NCBI RefSeq assembly: GCF_024580525.1
Contig: NZ_JANIKQ010000006.1
Location: 62,001 to 126,000, forward strand
From: Neisseria dentiae
GTDB lineage: Bacteria; Pseudomonadota; Gammaproteobacteria; Burkholderiales; Neisseriaceae
DNA length: 64,000 nt
Direction of reading: 5' to 3'
Position 1 is the stretch's first letter. Every line of letters begins with the position of its first letter. The notes beneath the pieces are model-generated. The model was not told the DNA's origin. It made no database searches and worked only from the letters and a program-made list of their open reading frames with translations. Positions 16,837 through 25,435 of this stretch are shown piece after piece. A program made the translations under genes and the position numbers.

Positions 16837-17838
16837 CTAAAGGTTTTCCAGCATCCACGCCACATAGCGGCTCACGCCTTCGTTCACATCGAAGAAAGTG
16901 CCGTCGTAGCCCGCTTCGCGCAGGCGCGAGATGTCGGCTTCGGTGAAGCTCTGGTATTTGCCCTTGAGCGCGTCGGGGAAGGGGATATAGCGGATAAGCT
17001 CTTCTTTTACCAGCTCCTCCAACGTCATCGCCGCTTTGCCTTCGGCCGAGCGGCAGGCGTTGACGGTGGCGGCGGCCAGCTCGTTAAACTGCTGGCTGCG
17101 GCCGGTGCCGAGGTTGAAAATACCTGATTTTTCGGGGTGGTCGAAGAAAAACAGGTTCACTTTCACCACGTCTTCCACGCTCACGAAGTCGCGGGTCTGC
17201 TCGCCGTTGCCGTAGCCGTCGTTGGCGCCGAACAGGTTAACGTAGCCGTTTTCGCGGTATTGGTTGAAGTGGTGGAAAGCCACCGACGCCATGCGGCCTT
17301 TGTGCTGCTCGTGCTGCCCGTAAACGTTGAAATAGCGGAAGCCCACCACCTGCGCGGTCAGCCCTTCTTTCATGCGGCGGCGCACCACTTGGTCGAATTG
17401 GAATTTGGAATAGCCGTAAACGTTGAGCGGTTTTTCCAGCTCGCGCTCTTCGCGGAATATTTCGCCTTTGCCGTACACCGCCGCGCTGGAGGCGTAAAGG
17501 TAGGGGATGCGTTCGTCTTGGCACCAATCGAGCAGGTCGAGGCTGTATTGGTAGTTGTTGTCCATCATATAGCGGCCGTCGTGCTCCATGGTGTCGGAGC
17601 AGGCGCCGTCGTGGAACACGGCTTCGATGTTGTCGTAGGGCAGCTCGTGCTCGCGCACTTGGCGGATAAACTCATGTTTGTCGAGATAATGGGCGATTTC
17701 GCACTCGGCCAGATTCTTGAATTTTTCGCCGCGCGAGAGATTATCGACGGCAACAATGTCGGTGATGCCGCGCCGGTTTAAGGCTTGAACGATGTTGCTG
17801 CCGATAAAGCCGGCGGCACCGGTTACGATGATGGTCAT
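16837..17838 (-). CDS. hldD: ADP-L-glycero-D-manno-heptose 6-epimerase
   Basis: The last enzyme of ADP-heptose synthesis for the lipooligosaccharide inner core. The 333-residue SDR-type protein has the Rossmann glycine motif [14 protein letters not shown] at the N-terminus, catalytic Tyr/Lys in [10 protein letters not shown], and the HldD-type stretch [21 protein letters not shown]. The C-terminus matches the family ([19 protein letters not shown]). It lies in a minus-strand run with the heptose kinase gene at 18663-19625 and is separated from it by a zeta-like kinase pair. Also called rfaD in Neisseria. Confidence 0.97.
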   Translation of the reverse strand: MTIIVTGAAGFIGSNIVQALNRRGITDIVAVDNLSRGEKFKNLAECEIAHYLDKHEFIRQVREHELPYDNIEAVFHDGACSDTMEHDGRYMMDNNYQYSLDLLDWCQDERIPYLYASSAAVYGKGEIFREERELEKPLNVYGYSKFQFDQVVRRRMKEGLTAQVVGFRYFNVYGQHEQHKGRMASVAFHHFNQYRENGYVNLFGANDGYGNGEQTRDFVSVEDVVKVNLFFFDHPEKSGIFNLGTGRSQQFNELAAATVNACRSAEGKAAMTLEELVKEELIRYIPFPDALKGKYQSFTEADISRLREAGYDGTFFDVNEGVSRYVAWMLENL

Positions 17839-17881
17839 AATGCTTTCCTTTCGGGAGGCCGTCTGAAAAAGACCCGGGCTT

Positions 17882-18466
17882 TCAGACGGCCGTTAGTGTT
17901 TGTATCAGCTTCTGCACCCATGCGGGCTGCGTATCGGTTTGCAGATAAATTTTACCGTCTGCGGCATATAACACCAATGCCAACTCTGCCCCGGAATTAT
18001 CATAAAGATACGCTTCGTCGGCCAATTGTAGCGCCACGGCCAGATTGGCGTGGCTTTCGATGAAACGCTTACGGATGACCCTGCTGTCTATCGGATGGCC
18101 GCCGCTGCGGATGCGCGACTGTACGCGTTCGATATGCAAATCGGCGGAAACCAGCCCGATATAGTTCAAAATAACATGAAATCCCTTATCTTTGGCCTGC
18201 TGCATACGCCGCAACACCGAAACACCCGACAGTGTGGATTCCATGGAAAACGAAATACCGTTATTTAAAGCCGTCTGAAAAAGTTTTAACGCCTGCCGCC
18301 CGGCCTCCATATCTGCGGCCCGCGGGTTGGCAGGATTAAGCTCGGCGGCGATATGGTCGGAATCAATCACCACCGACACGGCATCGTGGTTCAAACCGCG
18401 CAAAGTGGTTTTGCCCGCACCGTTGGTGCCGCAATAAAATACCGCCCTAGCCTGCTTCGGCCTCAT
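17882..18466 (-). CDS. Zeta-toxin-like P-loop kinase
   Basis: A 194-residue protein. It begins [21 protein letters not shown], with the Walker A lysine at residue 19. [14 protein letters not shown] and [10 protein letters not shown] then match the zeta-toxin arrangement of substrate aspartate and glutamate. [18 protein letters not shown] resembles the lid/arginine region. Zeta toxins phosphorylate UDP-N-acetylglucosamine and block wall synthesis; this shorter chromosomal type may have another small-molecule substrate. I chose the ATG at 18466, which overlaps the end of the upstream small gene by 20 bases. A longer frame has no family support. A DUS lies inside the coding sequence (18269). Toxicity is inferred, not shown. 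Confidence 0.75.
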   Translation of the reverse strand: MRPKQARAVFYCGTNGAGKTTLRGLNHDAVSVVIDSDHIAAELNPANPRAADMEAGRQALKLFQTALNNGISFSMESTLSGVSVLRRMQQAKDKGFHVILNYIGLVSADLHIERVQSRIRSGGHPIDSRVIRKRFIESHANLAVALQLADEAYLYDNSGAELALVLYAADGKIYLQTDTQPAWVQKLIQTLTAV

Positions 18467-18629
18467 GCACAATCTCCGTATGCCCGTCGGGGTGGTGCAA
18501 TACGACGTTGCCTTTTTCATCGGCAAACGCCAATATTTCGTGTTTGGCTTTTTCGGCTATCCATGCGCGGTGGGCCGCCTGCAATTCAGCCTGCTTGCGT
18601 TTGATTTTTTCCAAATCGGGTTGGTACAT
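18447..18629 (-). CDS. Small protein upstream of the zeta-like kinase, possible antitoxin
   Basis: A 60-residue protein starting MYQPDLEKIKRKQAELQAAH. The first 35 residues are a charged amphipathic helix (Lys/Glu/Gln/Ala). The rest looks like a short beta hairpin (ILAFADEKGNVVLHHPDGHTE) and an acidic tail. AAAGGAGG sits four bases before the ATG at 18629. The alternative in-frame ATG at 18644 would place that ribosome site inside the gene, so I reject it. Its 3' end overlaps the kinase gene by 20 bases, the layout expected of an antitoxin-toxin pair. It does not look like a classical epsilon antitoxin. I do not recognise a named family. Confidence 0.65.
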   Translation of the reverse strand: MYQPDLEKIKRKQAELQAAHRAWIAEKAKHEILAFADEKGNVVLHHPDGHTEIVHEAEAG

Positions 18630-18662
18630 AGCGCCTCCTTTCAAAGCCGTCTGAAACCGCCG

Positions 18663-19625
18663 TTATTCCTTTTCGAGTGCTGCGGTCAGCTCGTCAAACG
18701 AACATACTGCCGTGCCCAGTTTGGCCACCACCACGCCTGCGGCGGTGTTGGCGATGTGCATGGCTTCGGGCAGGCTGAAGCCCGCGGCCAGCCCCAAGCC
18801 CATGCTGGCGATGACGGTGTCGCCCGCGCCGGACACGTCGTACACTTCCTGCGCCCGCGTGGGCCGGTTGACGATTTCGCTACCGCCGAACAGGGTCATG
18901 CCCTCTTCGCTGCGGGTGAGCAGCAGGGCTTCAAGTTCGAGGTGGCGGCGCAGGTGCTGCGCTTTTTCGGTTAGCTCGGCTTCGCTGCGCCAGCTGCCCA
19001 CCACTTCCTTCAGCTCGGCGCGGTTGGGCGTGAGCAGGGTGGCGCCGGCGTATTTTTCGTAGTCGTCGCCTTTGGGGTCGATCAGCACGGGTTTGCCGGC
19101 CTGACGCGCCCATTCTATCATCGAGGCAACGTGCAGCAGTCCGCCTTTGCCGTAGTCCGACAGAATCACCACGTCGTATTCGGACAGCAGCGCGCGGTAT
19201 TGGTCTTTTACCGAATCGAGGATTTCGCGGTGCGGCACCTCTTCGAAATCGAGGCGGATCAATTGCTGGTTGCGGGCAACCACGCGCAGTTTCACGGTGG
19301 TGGCGATTTCCGAATCGCGCACCAGATGGGCGGCCACGCCGTCCTGCCGCATCAGGCCGTCGAGTACGTCGGCGGCTTCGTCGTTACCGGTTACCGACAG
19401 CAAAGCGGCCTGCCCGCCCAGCGAGGCGACGTTGCGGGCAACGTTGGCGGCACCGCCGGCGCGCTGGTCGGTTTTGCCGATTTTGGCCACGGGCACGGGG
19501 GCTTCGGGGGAAATGCGCGATACGTCTCCGAACCAGTAGCGGTCGAGCATCACGTCGCCCACCACCAGCACGCGGGCTTGGGCAAGGCGGGTTTTGAGGG
19601 TTTGCGGGTCGGTTGGGAATACCAT
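18663..19625 (-). CDS. rfaE1: D-glycero-beta-D-manno-heptose-7-phosphate kinase (kinase domain only)
   Basis: This PfkB/ribokinase-type enzyme of 320 residues phosphorylates heptose-7-phosphate on C1 on the way to ADP-heptose. RVLVVGDVMLDRYWFGDVSR and QRAGGAANVARNVASLG mark the N-terminal substrate side, and DVSGAGDTVIASMGLGLAAG carries the catalytic aspartate near the C-terminus. It lacks the nucleotidyltransferase half of bifunctional HldE, as is normal in Neisseria, where a separate gene supplies it. I prefer the ATG at 19625 over a TTG three codons upstream. Neighbours are hldD and pyrF on the same strand. Confidence 0.95.
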   Translation of the reverse strand: MVFPTDPQTLKTRLAQARVLVVGDVMLDRYWFGDVSRISPEAPVPVAKIGKTDQRAGGAANVARNVASLGGQAALLSVTGNDEAADVLDGLMRQDGVAAHLVRDSEIATTVKLRVVARNQQLIRLDFEEVPHREILDSVKDQYRALLSEYDVVILSDYGKGGLLHVASMIEWARQAGKPVLIDPKGDDYEKYAGATLLTPNRAELKEVVGSWRSEAELTEKAQHLRRHLELEALLLTRSEEGMTLFGGSEIVNRPTRAQEVYDVSGAGDTVIASMGLGLAAGFSLPEAMHIANTAAGVVVAKLGTAVCSFDELTAALEKE

Positions 19626-19697
19626 ATTGATCAATCCGTTTCTTTGGGTTTCAGACGGCCTGAAACGCTGAAATATTGTATAGGCCGTCTGAAAAAA

Positions 19698-20435
19698 TCA
19701 GCGCACGGCCCGTGCGGCCTCATTGATTTCACGCAGCACGGCCACGGGGTCAGCGGCTTGGGTAACGGGGCGGCCCATCACCAGATAGGTGGAACCGGCC
19801 GCCAGTGCTTGGCCCGGGGTCATGATGCGGCGTTGGTCGTCGCTGTTGCCCGCCACATCGAGGCGGATGCCGGGCGTAACCAGCACGAAATCTTCGCCCA
19901 AGTCGCGGCGCAGCGGGGCGGCTTCGTGGGCGGAACACACCACGCCGTCCAAACCCGAGCTTTGCGCGAGTTTTGACCAACGCAACACCAGCTCTTCCAC
20001 CGGCGCGTTCAGGCCGATCTCGGCCAAATCGGCCTCTTCCATGCTGGTGAGCACGGTTACGCCGATCAACAGCGGTTTGTGCGCCTGATTGGCCACGGCT
20101 TCGGCGGCGGCTTCCATCATGCGGCGGCCGCCGCAGGCGTGCATATCGACCATCCACACGCCCATTTCCGCCGCCGCGCGGCAGGCTTTGGCCACGGTGT
20201 TGGGAATATCGTGGTATTTCAAATCGAGAAACAGCTCGAAGCCCTGGTTGATCAGGCTTTCGGCCAAGCGGCGGCCGGTGGCGGTAAACAGCTCTTTGCC
20301 GATTTTCAAGCGGCATAAAGACGGCTCAAGCCTGCGCACAAACGCGAGCGTGTCGTGTTCGTTGGCAAAATCCAGCGCCACAATCACGGGTGCGCGTGCA
20401 GGTTCGGCGTTGAAGTCGGCGATTAAGGGGTTCAT
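19698..20435 (-). CDS. pyrF: Orotidine 5'-phosphate decarboxylase
   Basis: Catalyses the last step of UMP synthesis. The 245-residue TIM-barrel protein has the substrate-binding start [20 protein letters not shown], the catalytic [15 protein letters not shown] (Asp-Lys-Asp), and the phosphate-binding end [24 protein letters not shown] place the start at the ATG at 20435 ([12 protein letters not shown]); the longer frame adds 17 unsupported residues. It is the upstream gene in the minus-strand run toward the heptose genes, with a DUS in the 70-base gap. Confidence 0.97.
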   Translation of the reverse strand: MNPLIADFNAEPARAPVIVALDFANEHDTLAFVRRLEPSLCRLKIGKELFTATGRRLAESLINQGFELFLDLKYHDIPNTVAKACRAAAEMGVWMVDMHACGGRRMMEAAAEAVANQAHKPLLIGVTVLTSMEEADLAEIGLNAPVEELVLRWSKLAQSSGLDGVVCSAHEAAPLRRDLGEDFVLVTPGIRLDVAGNSDDQRRIMTPGQALAAGSTYLVMGRPVTQAADPVAVLREINEAARAVR

Positions 20436-20638
20436 AACGGTTTCCGTTCGGTTGCATGGGTCAGACGGCGGCAGGAGCGGTTTCACTATACAAACCGACA
20501 GATTTTCCCAATCCGCCTCAAGGCCGTCTGAAACAATAAAATCGCCCTGATTTTAACAGCTTTTCCGCGCACTTGGGCGGTATGCGGCCGAAGCGCGTGC
20601 TAAAATTCCAGCCTTTATTTTTTCAGACTGCCCGACAG

Positions 20639-22276
20639 ATGAACTACCTCGCTTGGAACCGCCCGCCTTCTTTACCGGCGCTGGCACGCGCCGTTGCGCA
20701 GTACCCCAAACCGCTGTATTTGGTTGTGTGCCTGCCCGCAAACGAAATCCCCGCATTCAGGCCGTCTGAAACGCCTTCGGCACAAGAAACCGCGCTAAGC
20801 CAAGCCATCGGAAGCAAACTCGGCTGCATTCAGTTTAACGCTGCCAATGCGCTATACGATATTCTGCCCGACGTGCATTTGTGGCTGATGCCGTCTGAAA
20901 CCGCCCGCCGCCTCGGCGAACATTTCCCGCAGCCCGTGCAATGGCAAACCGAAGCCGTGCCGCAACTGCCGCCATCCGACGTCAAACCGTGGTTCAAACC
21001 ACCCGAACGGCGCACCGCAACCCGTGCTGTCATTATCGGCGCGGGCATCGCCGGCGCCGCTACCGCCCGCGCGCTGGCGCAGCACGGCCTGCCCGTTACC
21101 GTGCTCGAAGCCGCCGAACCGGCCAACGCCGCCTCGGGCAACCGCCAGGGGCTGCTGTATGCCAAGATTTCGCCGCACAACACCGAGCAGACCGAATTAT
21201 TGCTGTGCGGCTACGGCCACACCCGCCGCCTGCTCGACGCCCTGCTGCCCACGCGCGAAAACTGGGGCGGCAGCGGCGTGCTCCATCTCAATCATAACGA
21301 AGAAGAAACCCGCCGCAATCTGGCGCTGGCGGCGCAAACCCACCACGCCCACCTCTACCGCCCCGTTTGTGCCGAAACGGCCTCGCAACTGGCCGGCATC
21401 TTCCTCACACAAAGCGCACTTTATTGGCCGCAGGGCGTATGGCTGAACCCGCCCGCACTGGCCAACGCCCTGCTCGACCACTCCTTGATAGAGCTGCACA
21501 CCCGCACCCCCGCGCTGGCCGCCGAATACCGCAACGGCGTATGGCAGGTGGAAACCGCCTCGCAAACCTTCTGCGGCAGCCATATTATCTACTGCATGGG
21601 CGCGCACAGCCCGCTGGCCGCCGCAGCCGACGTATCCGCACTGCCCTACCGCCTGATCCGCGGCCAAACCGACCTGGCCGCCGCCACACCCTATTCCTCC
21701 GCCCTGCGCTGCGCCCTTTCCGCCGCCGGCTACATCAGCCCCGCATGGCAGGGCGCGCACTGCTTCGGCGCCACCTTTATCCAGCACGACACCGGCAGCG
21801 AATGGCGCGCAAGCGATGCCGAAGCCAACCGCCTCACCTTGCGCGAACTGGATGCCAAACTGGCCGGCAATTTATTTTCAGACGGCCTGAGTCCGGACAG
21901 GCCGTCTGAAACCCGTTCAAACGGCCCCGCACAATCTTTGCAAGGCCATGCCGCCCTGCGCTGCGACAGCCCCGACCACCTGCCGCTGGTGGGCGCACTC
22001 GGCGACATCTATACCATGCAGCAGGTCTACGCCAAACTCGCGCTCGATAAAAACTACCGCATCCACACGCCCTGCCCCTATTTGCCGGGCGCCTACATCA
22101 ACACCGCCCACGGCAGCCGCGGCCTTGCCACCGCACCCGTCTGCGCCGCCGCCGTCGCCGCCGACATTCTCGGCCTGCCCAATCCGCTGTCGCAACGCCT
22201 GCGCAACGCGCTCTCGCCCAACCGCACGGTTATCCGCGCGATTATCCGCGGCCGGCCGCTGCTGGCGGAAGCGTGA
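20639..22276 (+). CDS. mnmC: FAD-dependent oxidoreductase domain of MnmC (tRNA cmnm5s2U to nm5s2U)
   Basis: A 545-residue protein matching the C-terminal oxidase half of bifunctional MnmC, which removes the carboxymethyl group at tRNA wobble U34. The FAD-binding glycine motif is VIIGAGIAGAATARALAQHG (about residue 130). LPYRLIRGQTD and GSRGLATAPVCAAAVAADIL near the end are family hallmarks. There is no SAM-methyltransferase half; a 120-residue N-terminal piece of unclear fold replaces it. Four DUS copies lie inside the gene and translate as RPSET or FSDGL. Two of them, at 21876-21909, form a hairpin coding a surface insertion (NLFSDGLSPDRPSETRS). The start is the ATG at 20639. Confidence 0.88.
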   Translation: MNYLAWNRPPSLPALARAVAQYPKPLYLVVCLPANEIPAFRPSETPSAQETALSQAIGSKLGCIQFNAANALYDILPDVHLWLMPSETARRLGEHFPQPVQWQTEAVPQLPPSDVKPWFKPPERRTATRAVIIGAGIAGAATARALAQHGLPVTVLEAAEPANAASGNRQGLLYAKISPHNTEQTELLLCGYGHTRRLLDALLPTRENWGGSGVLHLNHNEEETRRNLALAAQTHHAHLYRPVCAETASQLAGIFLTQSALYWPQGVWLNPPALANALLDHSLIELHTRTPALAAEYRNGVWQVETASQTFCGSHIIYCMGAHSPLAAAADVSALPYRLIRGQTDLAAATPYSSALRCALSAAGYISPAWQGAHCFGATFIQHDTGSEWRASDAEANRLTLRELDAKLAGNLFSDGLSPDRPSETRSNGPAQSLQGHAALRCDSPDHLPLVGALGDIYTMQQVYAKLALDKNYRIHTPCPYLPGAYINTAHGSRGLATAPVCAAAVAADILGLPNPLSQRLRNALSPNRTVIRAIIRGRPLLAEA

Positions 22277-22333
22277 TTCAACCAGATGAAGCCTGAGGTG
22301 TAGAAAATTCTTTTCGACACCTTAAAACACTTG

Positions 22334-22411
22334 CGTCATGCTCGGGCTTGACCCGGGCATCTGTTTGTTTTAGAAGAAAAAGAGATACTCGGGTCAAGCC
22401 CGGGTATGACG
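22334..22411. repeat. Paired palindromic repeat of the CGGGCTTGACCCG family, near-intact
   Basis: The layout is CGTCATGCTCGGGCTTGAC..., a 20-base AT-rich spacer, then the inverse ending GGGTATGACG. Each half is itself a palindrome, and the halves are inverted copies of each other. The left flank (AAAATTCTTTTCGACACCTT) matches an arm of the elements at 14710-14829 and 53767-53885, but the outer ends are lost. Confidence 0.8.
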
Positions 22412-22454
22412 AAGCTAAATATTTCAGACGGCCCAAACGTCTTGAAAAAACAAT

Positions 22455-22490
22455 CAGGCCGTCTGAAAAAATCTGTTCAGACGGCCTTTT
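22455..22490 (-). terminator. Inverted DUS-pair terminator of tonB-exbB-exbD
   Basis: CAGGCCGTCTGAA and TTCAGACGGCCTTTT face each other 35 bases after the exbD stop. Confidence 0.85.
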
Positions 22491-22523
22491 CCTGCTTTCA
22501 AACCAACCGTTTCCCAAACACGG

Positions 22524-22958
22524 TTATTTGCCCGAATCGGTTTCGGTGATAAACCCGATTTTGCTGATGCCGGCTTCGCGGGCGGAGTGCAGGGCTTGGG
22601 CAACCGAATCGTATTCCACATGCTTGTCGGCGGCGATGGCCACAATTAAATCGGCGTTTTTCGCTTTGGCCTGTTTGAGCTGCTCGGTAACCTCTTCCAA
22701 ACTCAGTTTGGCTGTGGATTCCGCACCGAGCACATAAGCCCCCTCAGCATCAATGCTCAACCGCAGCGGCTCTTTGGGCTGGGTTTCCTGCTTGATGTTT
22801 TCCGACGCGGTGGGCAGTTGCAGCGGAATCGAGTGCGTGAGCACGGGCATGGTAATCATAAACACAATCAGCAGCACCAACATCACGTCCACCAAAGGGG
22901 TAACGTTGATGTCGGCCATCGGCGCATCGTCGCCGGAATTCATCGAACCGAATGCCAT
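22524..22958 (-). CDS. exbD: ExbD, TonB-energising membrane protein
   Basis: A 144-residue biopolymer transport protein. It has a short cytoplasmic start, one transmembrane helix (VDVMLVLLIVFMITMPVL, about residues 20-40) with the conserved proton-path aspartate of INVTPLVD, and a periplasmic domain of about 100 residues. With ExbB it converts the proton gradient into movement of TonB. The stop of exbB and the start of exbD are three bases apart, so the two are translated together. It is the third gene of tonB-exbB-exbD. Confidence 0.95.
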   Translation of the reverse strand: MAFGSMNSGDDAPMADINVTPLVDVMLVLLIVFMITMPVLTHSIPLQLPTASENIKQETQPKEPLRLSIDAEGAYVLGAESTAKLSLEEVTEQLKQAKAKNADLIVAIAADKHVEYDSVAQALHSAREAGISKIGFITETDSGK

Positions 22959-22961
22959 GGC

Positions 22962-23621
22962 TTAATCCTTATGGTTTAACAGTTGAACATGAAAATCATG
23001 GGCGAAGGCATCCATATCCTGCGCCAGCGTTTTGTTGCCGCGCACCAGAAAGTTGTAGGCCAGCACGGCAGGAATCGCCACAAACAAACCGGCGGCGGTG
23101 GCTACCAAAGCCTCGCCGATGGGGCCGGCCACGGCGGCGATACTCATCTGGCCGCTTTGGCTGATGTTAATCAAGGCATGGTAAATGCCCCAAACCGTGC
23201 CGAACAGGCCGATAAACGGGGCGGTGGCGCCGATGGAAGCCAGCGCGGTCAGGCCGCCGTCGAATTGGCGCAGGTTTTGGCTCATGCTGTTGCGGATTTG
23301 GCGCACAAGATATTCGTTCAGCGGCACGGCGGCGGCGATTTGGTTGTCTTTGTGAAGGCGGTAGCTTTCGCGTGCGCGCACGGCATCCAGCGTTACCGCG
23401 CTCATCGGCGACTCTACGGTTTTAGCCTTTGCAACGGCGTCGTCCAACGATTTGGCGTTCCAAATCATCGGTTTCACGGCAGCATTGCCTTTTTTAGCCT
23501 TGCTGAGTTTGACGGCGCGCACCACAATCACTGTCCACGTTACGATACTCATCAGCACCAGCAGTAAAAACACGCTGATCAACACATAATCGCCTGATTC
23601 AAAAACCAATCCTAAATTCAT
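22962..23621 (-). CDS. exbB: ExbB, TonB-energising membrane protein (MotA/TolQ/ExbB channel)
   Basis: A 219-residue protein with three transmembrane segments: near residues 12-34 ([21 protein letters not shown]), near 125-150 ([21 protein letters not shown]) and near 168-190 ([20 protein letters not shown]). The central one carries the MotA/ExbB signature GLFGTVWGI, and a cytoplasmic loop lies between helices one and two. It forms the pentameric proton channel around ExbD. It lies between tonB and exbD on the minus strand, with a 92-base gap to tonB. Confidence 0.96.
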   Translation of the reverse strand: MNLGLVFESGDYVLISVFLLLVLMSIVTWTVIVVRAVKLSKAKKGNAAVKPMIWNAKSLDDAVAKAKTVESPMSAVTLDAVRARESYRLHKDNQIAAAVPLNEYLVRQIRNSMSQNLRQFDGGLTALASIGATAPFIGLFGTVWGIYHALINISQSGQMSIAAVAGPIGEALVATAAGLFVAIPAVLAYNFLVRGNKTLAQDMDAFAHDFHVQLLNHKD

Positions 23622-23713
23622 TGCTGTTTATTCCAAAAGTTAGTCAATCAAAATCTTTCGCCGCAACCGCCGCATTTCAGACGGCCGCAACACTAAATAT
23701 TCATTTTAAAATA

Positions 23714-24631
23714 TCAGTTCAGAGAGAAATCTACGGACACCGCATATTCAACCCATTTGCCGCCGCTGTTGAAGCTGCCCGAGCGTGCCGCACCGGCCGC
23801 CGCCCTGTCCAAACGCGCGGAGCCGCTGCCTCTTGCCACCTTCACGTCGGCAACGCTGCCGGAAGGCGACACCAGCACCCTTAATCTAACCGTGCCTTCT
23901 TCTCCGTTTTCTTCCGAAAGCGGCGGATACGGCGGACGCGGAATAGAACCGCTGGCTTTCACGGGGTTGCTGCGGCTGCTGCCCGCACCGCTGCCGCCGC
24001 CTTCGCCGTGGCCGTCGCCGCTTCTGCTGCCGCTGCCCGAACCGCTACCCGTGCCACGGCCTTCGCCGCTGCCTGAACCGCTACCCTTGCCCTGTATTTT
24101 GGCATAGCCGCTGCCGTCGCCCGTGCCGTCTTTGGTTCTGGCGGGGCCGGCCGCGGCGGGTTTGTCCGGTGCTGCCGCCGGCTTTTCAACCGGTGCGGCA
24201 ACAGGTTTTTCCACCGGTTTCTCAACCGGTTTTTCTACGGGCTTCTCCACCGGCACAGGCTTGGTTTTTTCCACCGGTTTGGGCTTTGGCGGCTCTTTGG
24301 TTTGACGGATATCGGCCTGTGCTTTTTGGGTGATAACGGGTTTTAATTCTGCCTTGGGCGGTTCGGCCGGTTTGGGTTGGGGCTTGGGCGTTTCTTTGGG
24401 CTTGGCCGGCTCGGGTTTGGGCTGCGGCGGTGCTGCCGTTTCGGGCGCAGGCGCGCCTGCACCTTCAGCTTGGCCGTCGCCGCCGCCGAAAGCGCCCAAA
24501 TCGACGAATTCGATATGCGCCATCTCAACCTGCTGCGGCGGTCTGCCCTGCCACAGCAAGGCCATCAGCCCGATATGTAAAAAAGCCACCAACGCGAACG
24601 TGGTGGGGGTTAAAATACGTTCATTTTTCAT
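23714..24631 (-). CDS. tonB: TonB energy transducer
   Basis: A 305-residue periplasm-spanning protein. An N-terminal anchor (LTPTTFALVAFLHIGLMALLW) is followed by a long Pro/Lys/Glu region, including five tandem copies of PVEK, and a Gly/Ser/Arg-rich stretch near residues 165-215. The C-terminal TonB box-binding domain has PPYPPLSEENGEEGTVRLRV and ends YAVSVDFSLN. It energises outer-membrane iron receptors, with ExbBD downstream. I chose the ATG at 24631 (MKNERILTP) over one seven codons upstream, because the shorter form matches TonB starts. The tandem PVEK repeat may vary in length between strains. Confidence 0.95.
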   Translation of the reverse strand: MKNERILTPTTFALVAFLHIGLMALLWQGRPPQQVEMAHIEFVDLGAFGGGDGQAEGAGAPAPETAAPPQPKPEPAKPKETPKPQPKPAEPPKAELKPVITQKAQADIRQTKEPPKPKPVEKTKPVPVEKPVEKPVEKPVEKPVAAPVEKPAAAPDKPAAAGPARTKDGTGDGSGYAKIQGKGSGSGSGEGRGTGSGSGSGSRSGDGHGEGGGSGAGSSRSNPVKASGSIPRPPYPPLSEENGEEGTVRLRVLVSPSGSVADVKVARGSGSARLDRAAAGAARSGSFNSGGKWVEYAVSVDFSLN

Positions 24632-24845
24632 GGCTTGGTATGTTAATAGCAATTATTCCTGTTTGCAACTTATTTGATGCTTACGCACACGGATTACCGG
24701 ATTTTTTACATAAATAAATGACTATAAAAACAGTGATGAAGGTTACTTGAAGAGTTAGCAGGCCGAAGCGGCAAATGCGGTTTTGCAGAGTGCGTGACAG
24801 CGTCGCATTGATGCCTTCGTGTGAATCCTATATTTATAAGGCTAT

Positions 24846-24879
24846 AAGGCCGTCTGAAAAATATTTTCAGACGGCCTTC
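24846..24879 (-). terminator. Inverted DUS-pair terminator after nsrR
   Basis: AAGGCCGTCTGAAAA and TTTTCAGACGGCCTT face each other 26 bases after the nsrR stop. The remaining gap up to tonB (24632-24845) holds the tonB promoter region and no gene. Confidence 0.85.
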
Positions 24880-24904
24880 TTAGGGGGTGTCGTCGAGGGC
24901 GTTG

Positions 24905-25357
24905 CTACAAACGGCTTTCGGCCAAGATGGGAATTTTCGGCAGATACAGCAGATCGTAGATGGGTTTGTTGAGCAAGTCGGCCAGCGTAAAGCCGTCGAG
25001 ATAATTCAGAAAGGCTTTCATCGCCCCGCCGAGTATGCCCGCCAAACGGCAGCCCGGGGTAATCAGGCATTGGTTGTTCTCGCCCATGCACTCAACCAGC
25101 TGCATCGGTTCCAAATGGCGCACCACCGCGCCGATGTTGATGTGTTCGGGCGTGCGGGCGAGCTTGAGGCCGCCGCCTTTGCCGCGCACGCTGTCGAGAA
25201 AGCCGCCTTTCACCAGCGCGGTAACCACTTTCATCAAATGGCTTTTCGATATGCCGTAAGTGTCGGCAATGGTGCCGATATTGGCCAAGGCATCGTCGTT
25301 TACGGCGGTATAAACCAGCACGCGCAGGCCGTAATCGGTGTGTTGGGTTAAATACAT
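24905..25357 (-). CDS. nsrR: Rrf2 family nitric-oxide sensing repressor NsrR
   Basis: A 150-residue Rrf2-family repressor. The winged helix (MYLTQHTDYGLRVLVYTA, ISKSHLMKVVTALVKGGFL, RGKGGGLKLAR) is followed by the three cysteines of the iron-sulfur site in CMGENNQCLITPGC, with the spacing typical of NsrR. NsrR loses repression when NO attacks the cluster. It is divergent from a hemerythrin-like gene and nnrS, both expected targets, and a perfect palindrome lies between. Neisseria NsrR controls nitrite and NO reductases in trans; those genes are not in the window. Confidence 0.92.
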   Translation of the reverse strand: MYLTQHTDYGLRVLVYTAVNDDALANIGTIADTYGISKSHLMKVVTALVKGGFLDSVRGKGGGLKLARTPEHINIGAVVRHLEPMQLVECMGENNQCLITPGCRLAGILGGAMKAFLNYLDGFTLADLLNKPIYDLLYLPKIPILAESRL

Positions 25358-25386
25358 GATCGTAATGGGTTTGACTTATCGGCAAG

Positions 25387-25413
25387 ATAAGTTTCATAAT
25401 ATATGAAACTTAT
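25387..25413. promoter_or_regulatory. Perfect 12-3-12 palindrome, likely NsrR operator
   Basis: ATAAGTTTCATA, ATA, TATGAAACTTAT: a 27-base perfect inverted repeat in the 78-base gap between nsrR and the hemerythrin-like gene. It overlaps -10-like sequences (CATAAT, TATATG). The position and symmetry suggest an operator for both divergent genes; NsrR is the obvious candidate. Confidence 0.65.
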
Positions 25414-25435
25414 AAAATTATCCAGCAGCAACGCC

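Noticed and set aside
24644-24662. Possible Fur box upstream of tonB (around TTAATAGCAATTATT)
   Set aside because: Only part of the hexamer pattern fits; too many mismatches to claim, although iron control of tonB would be expected.
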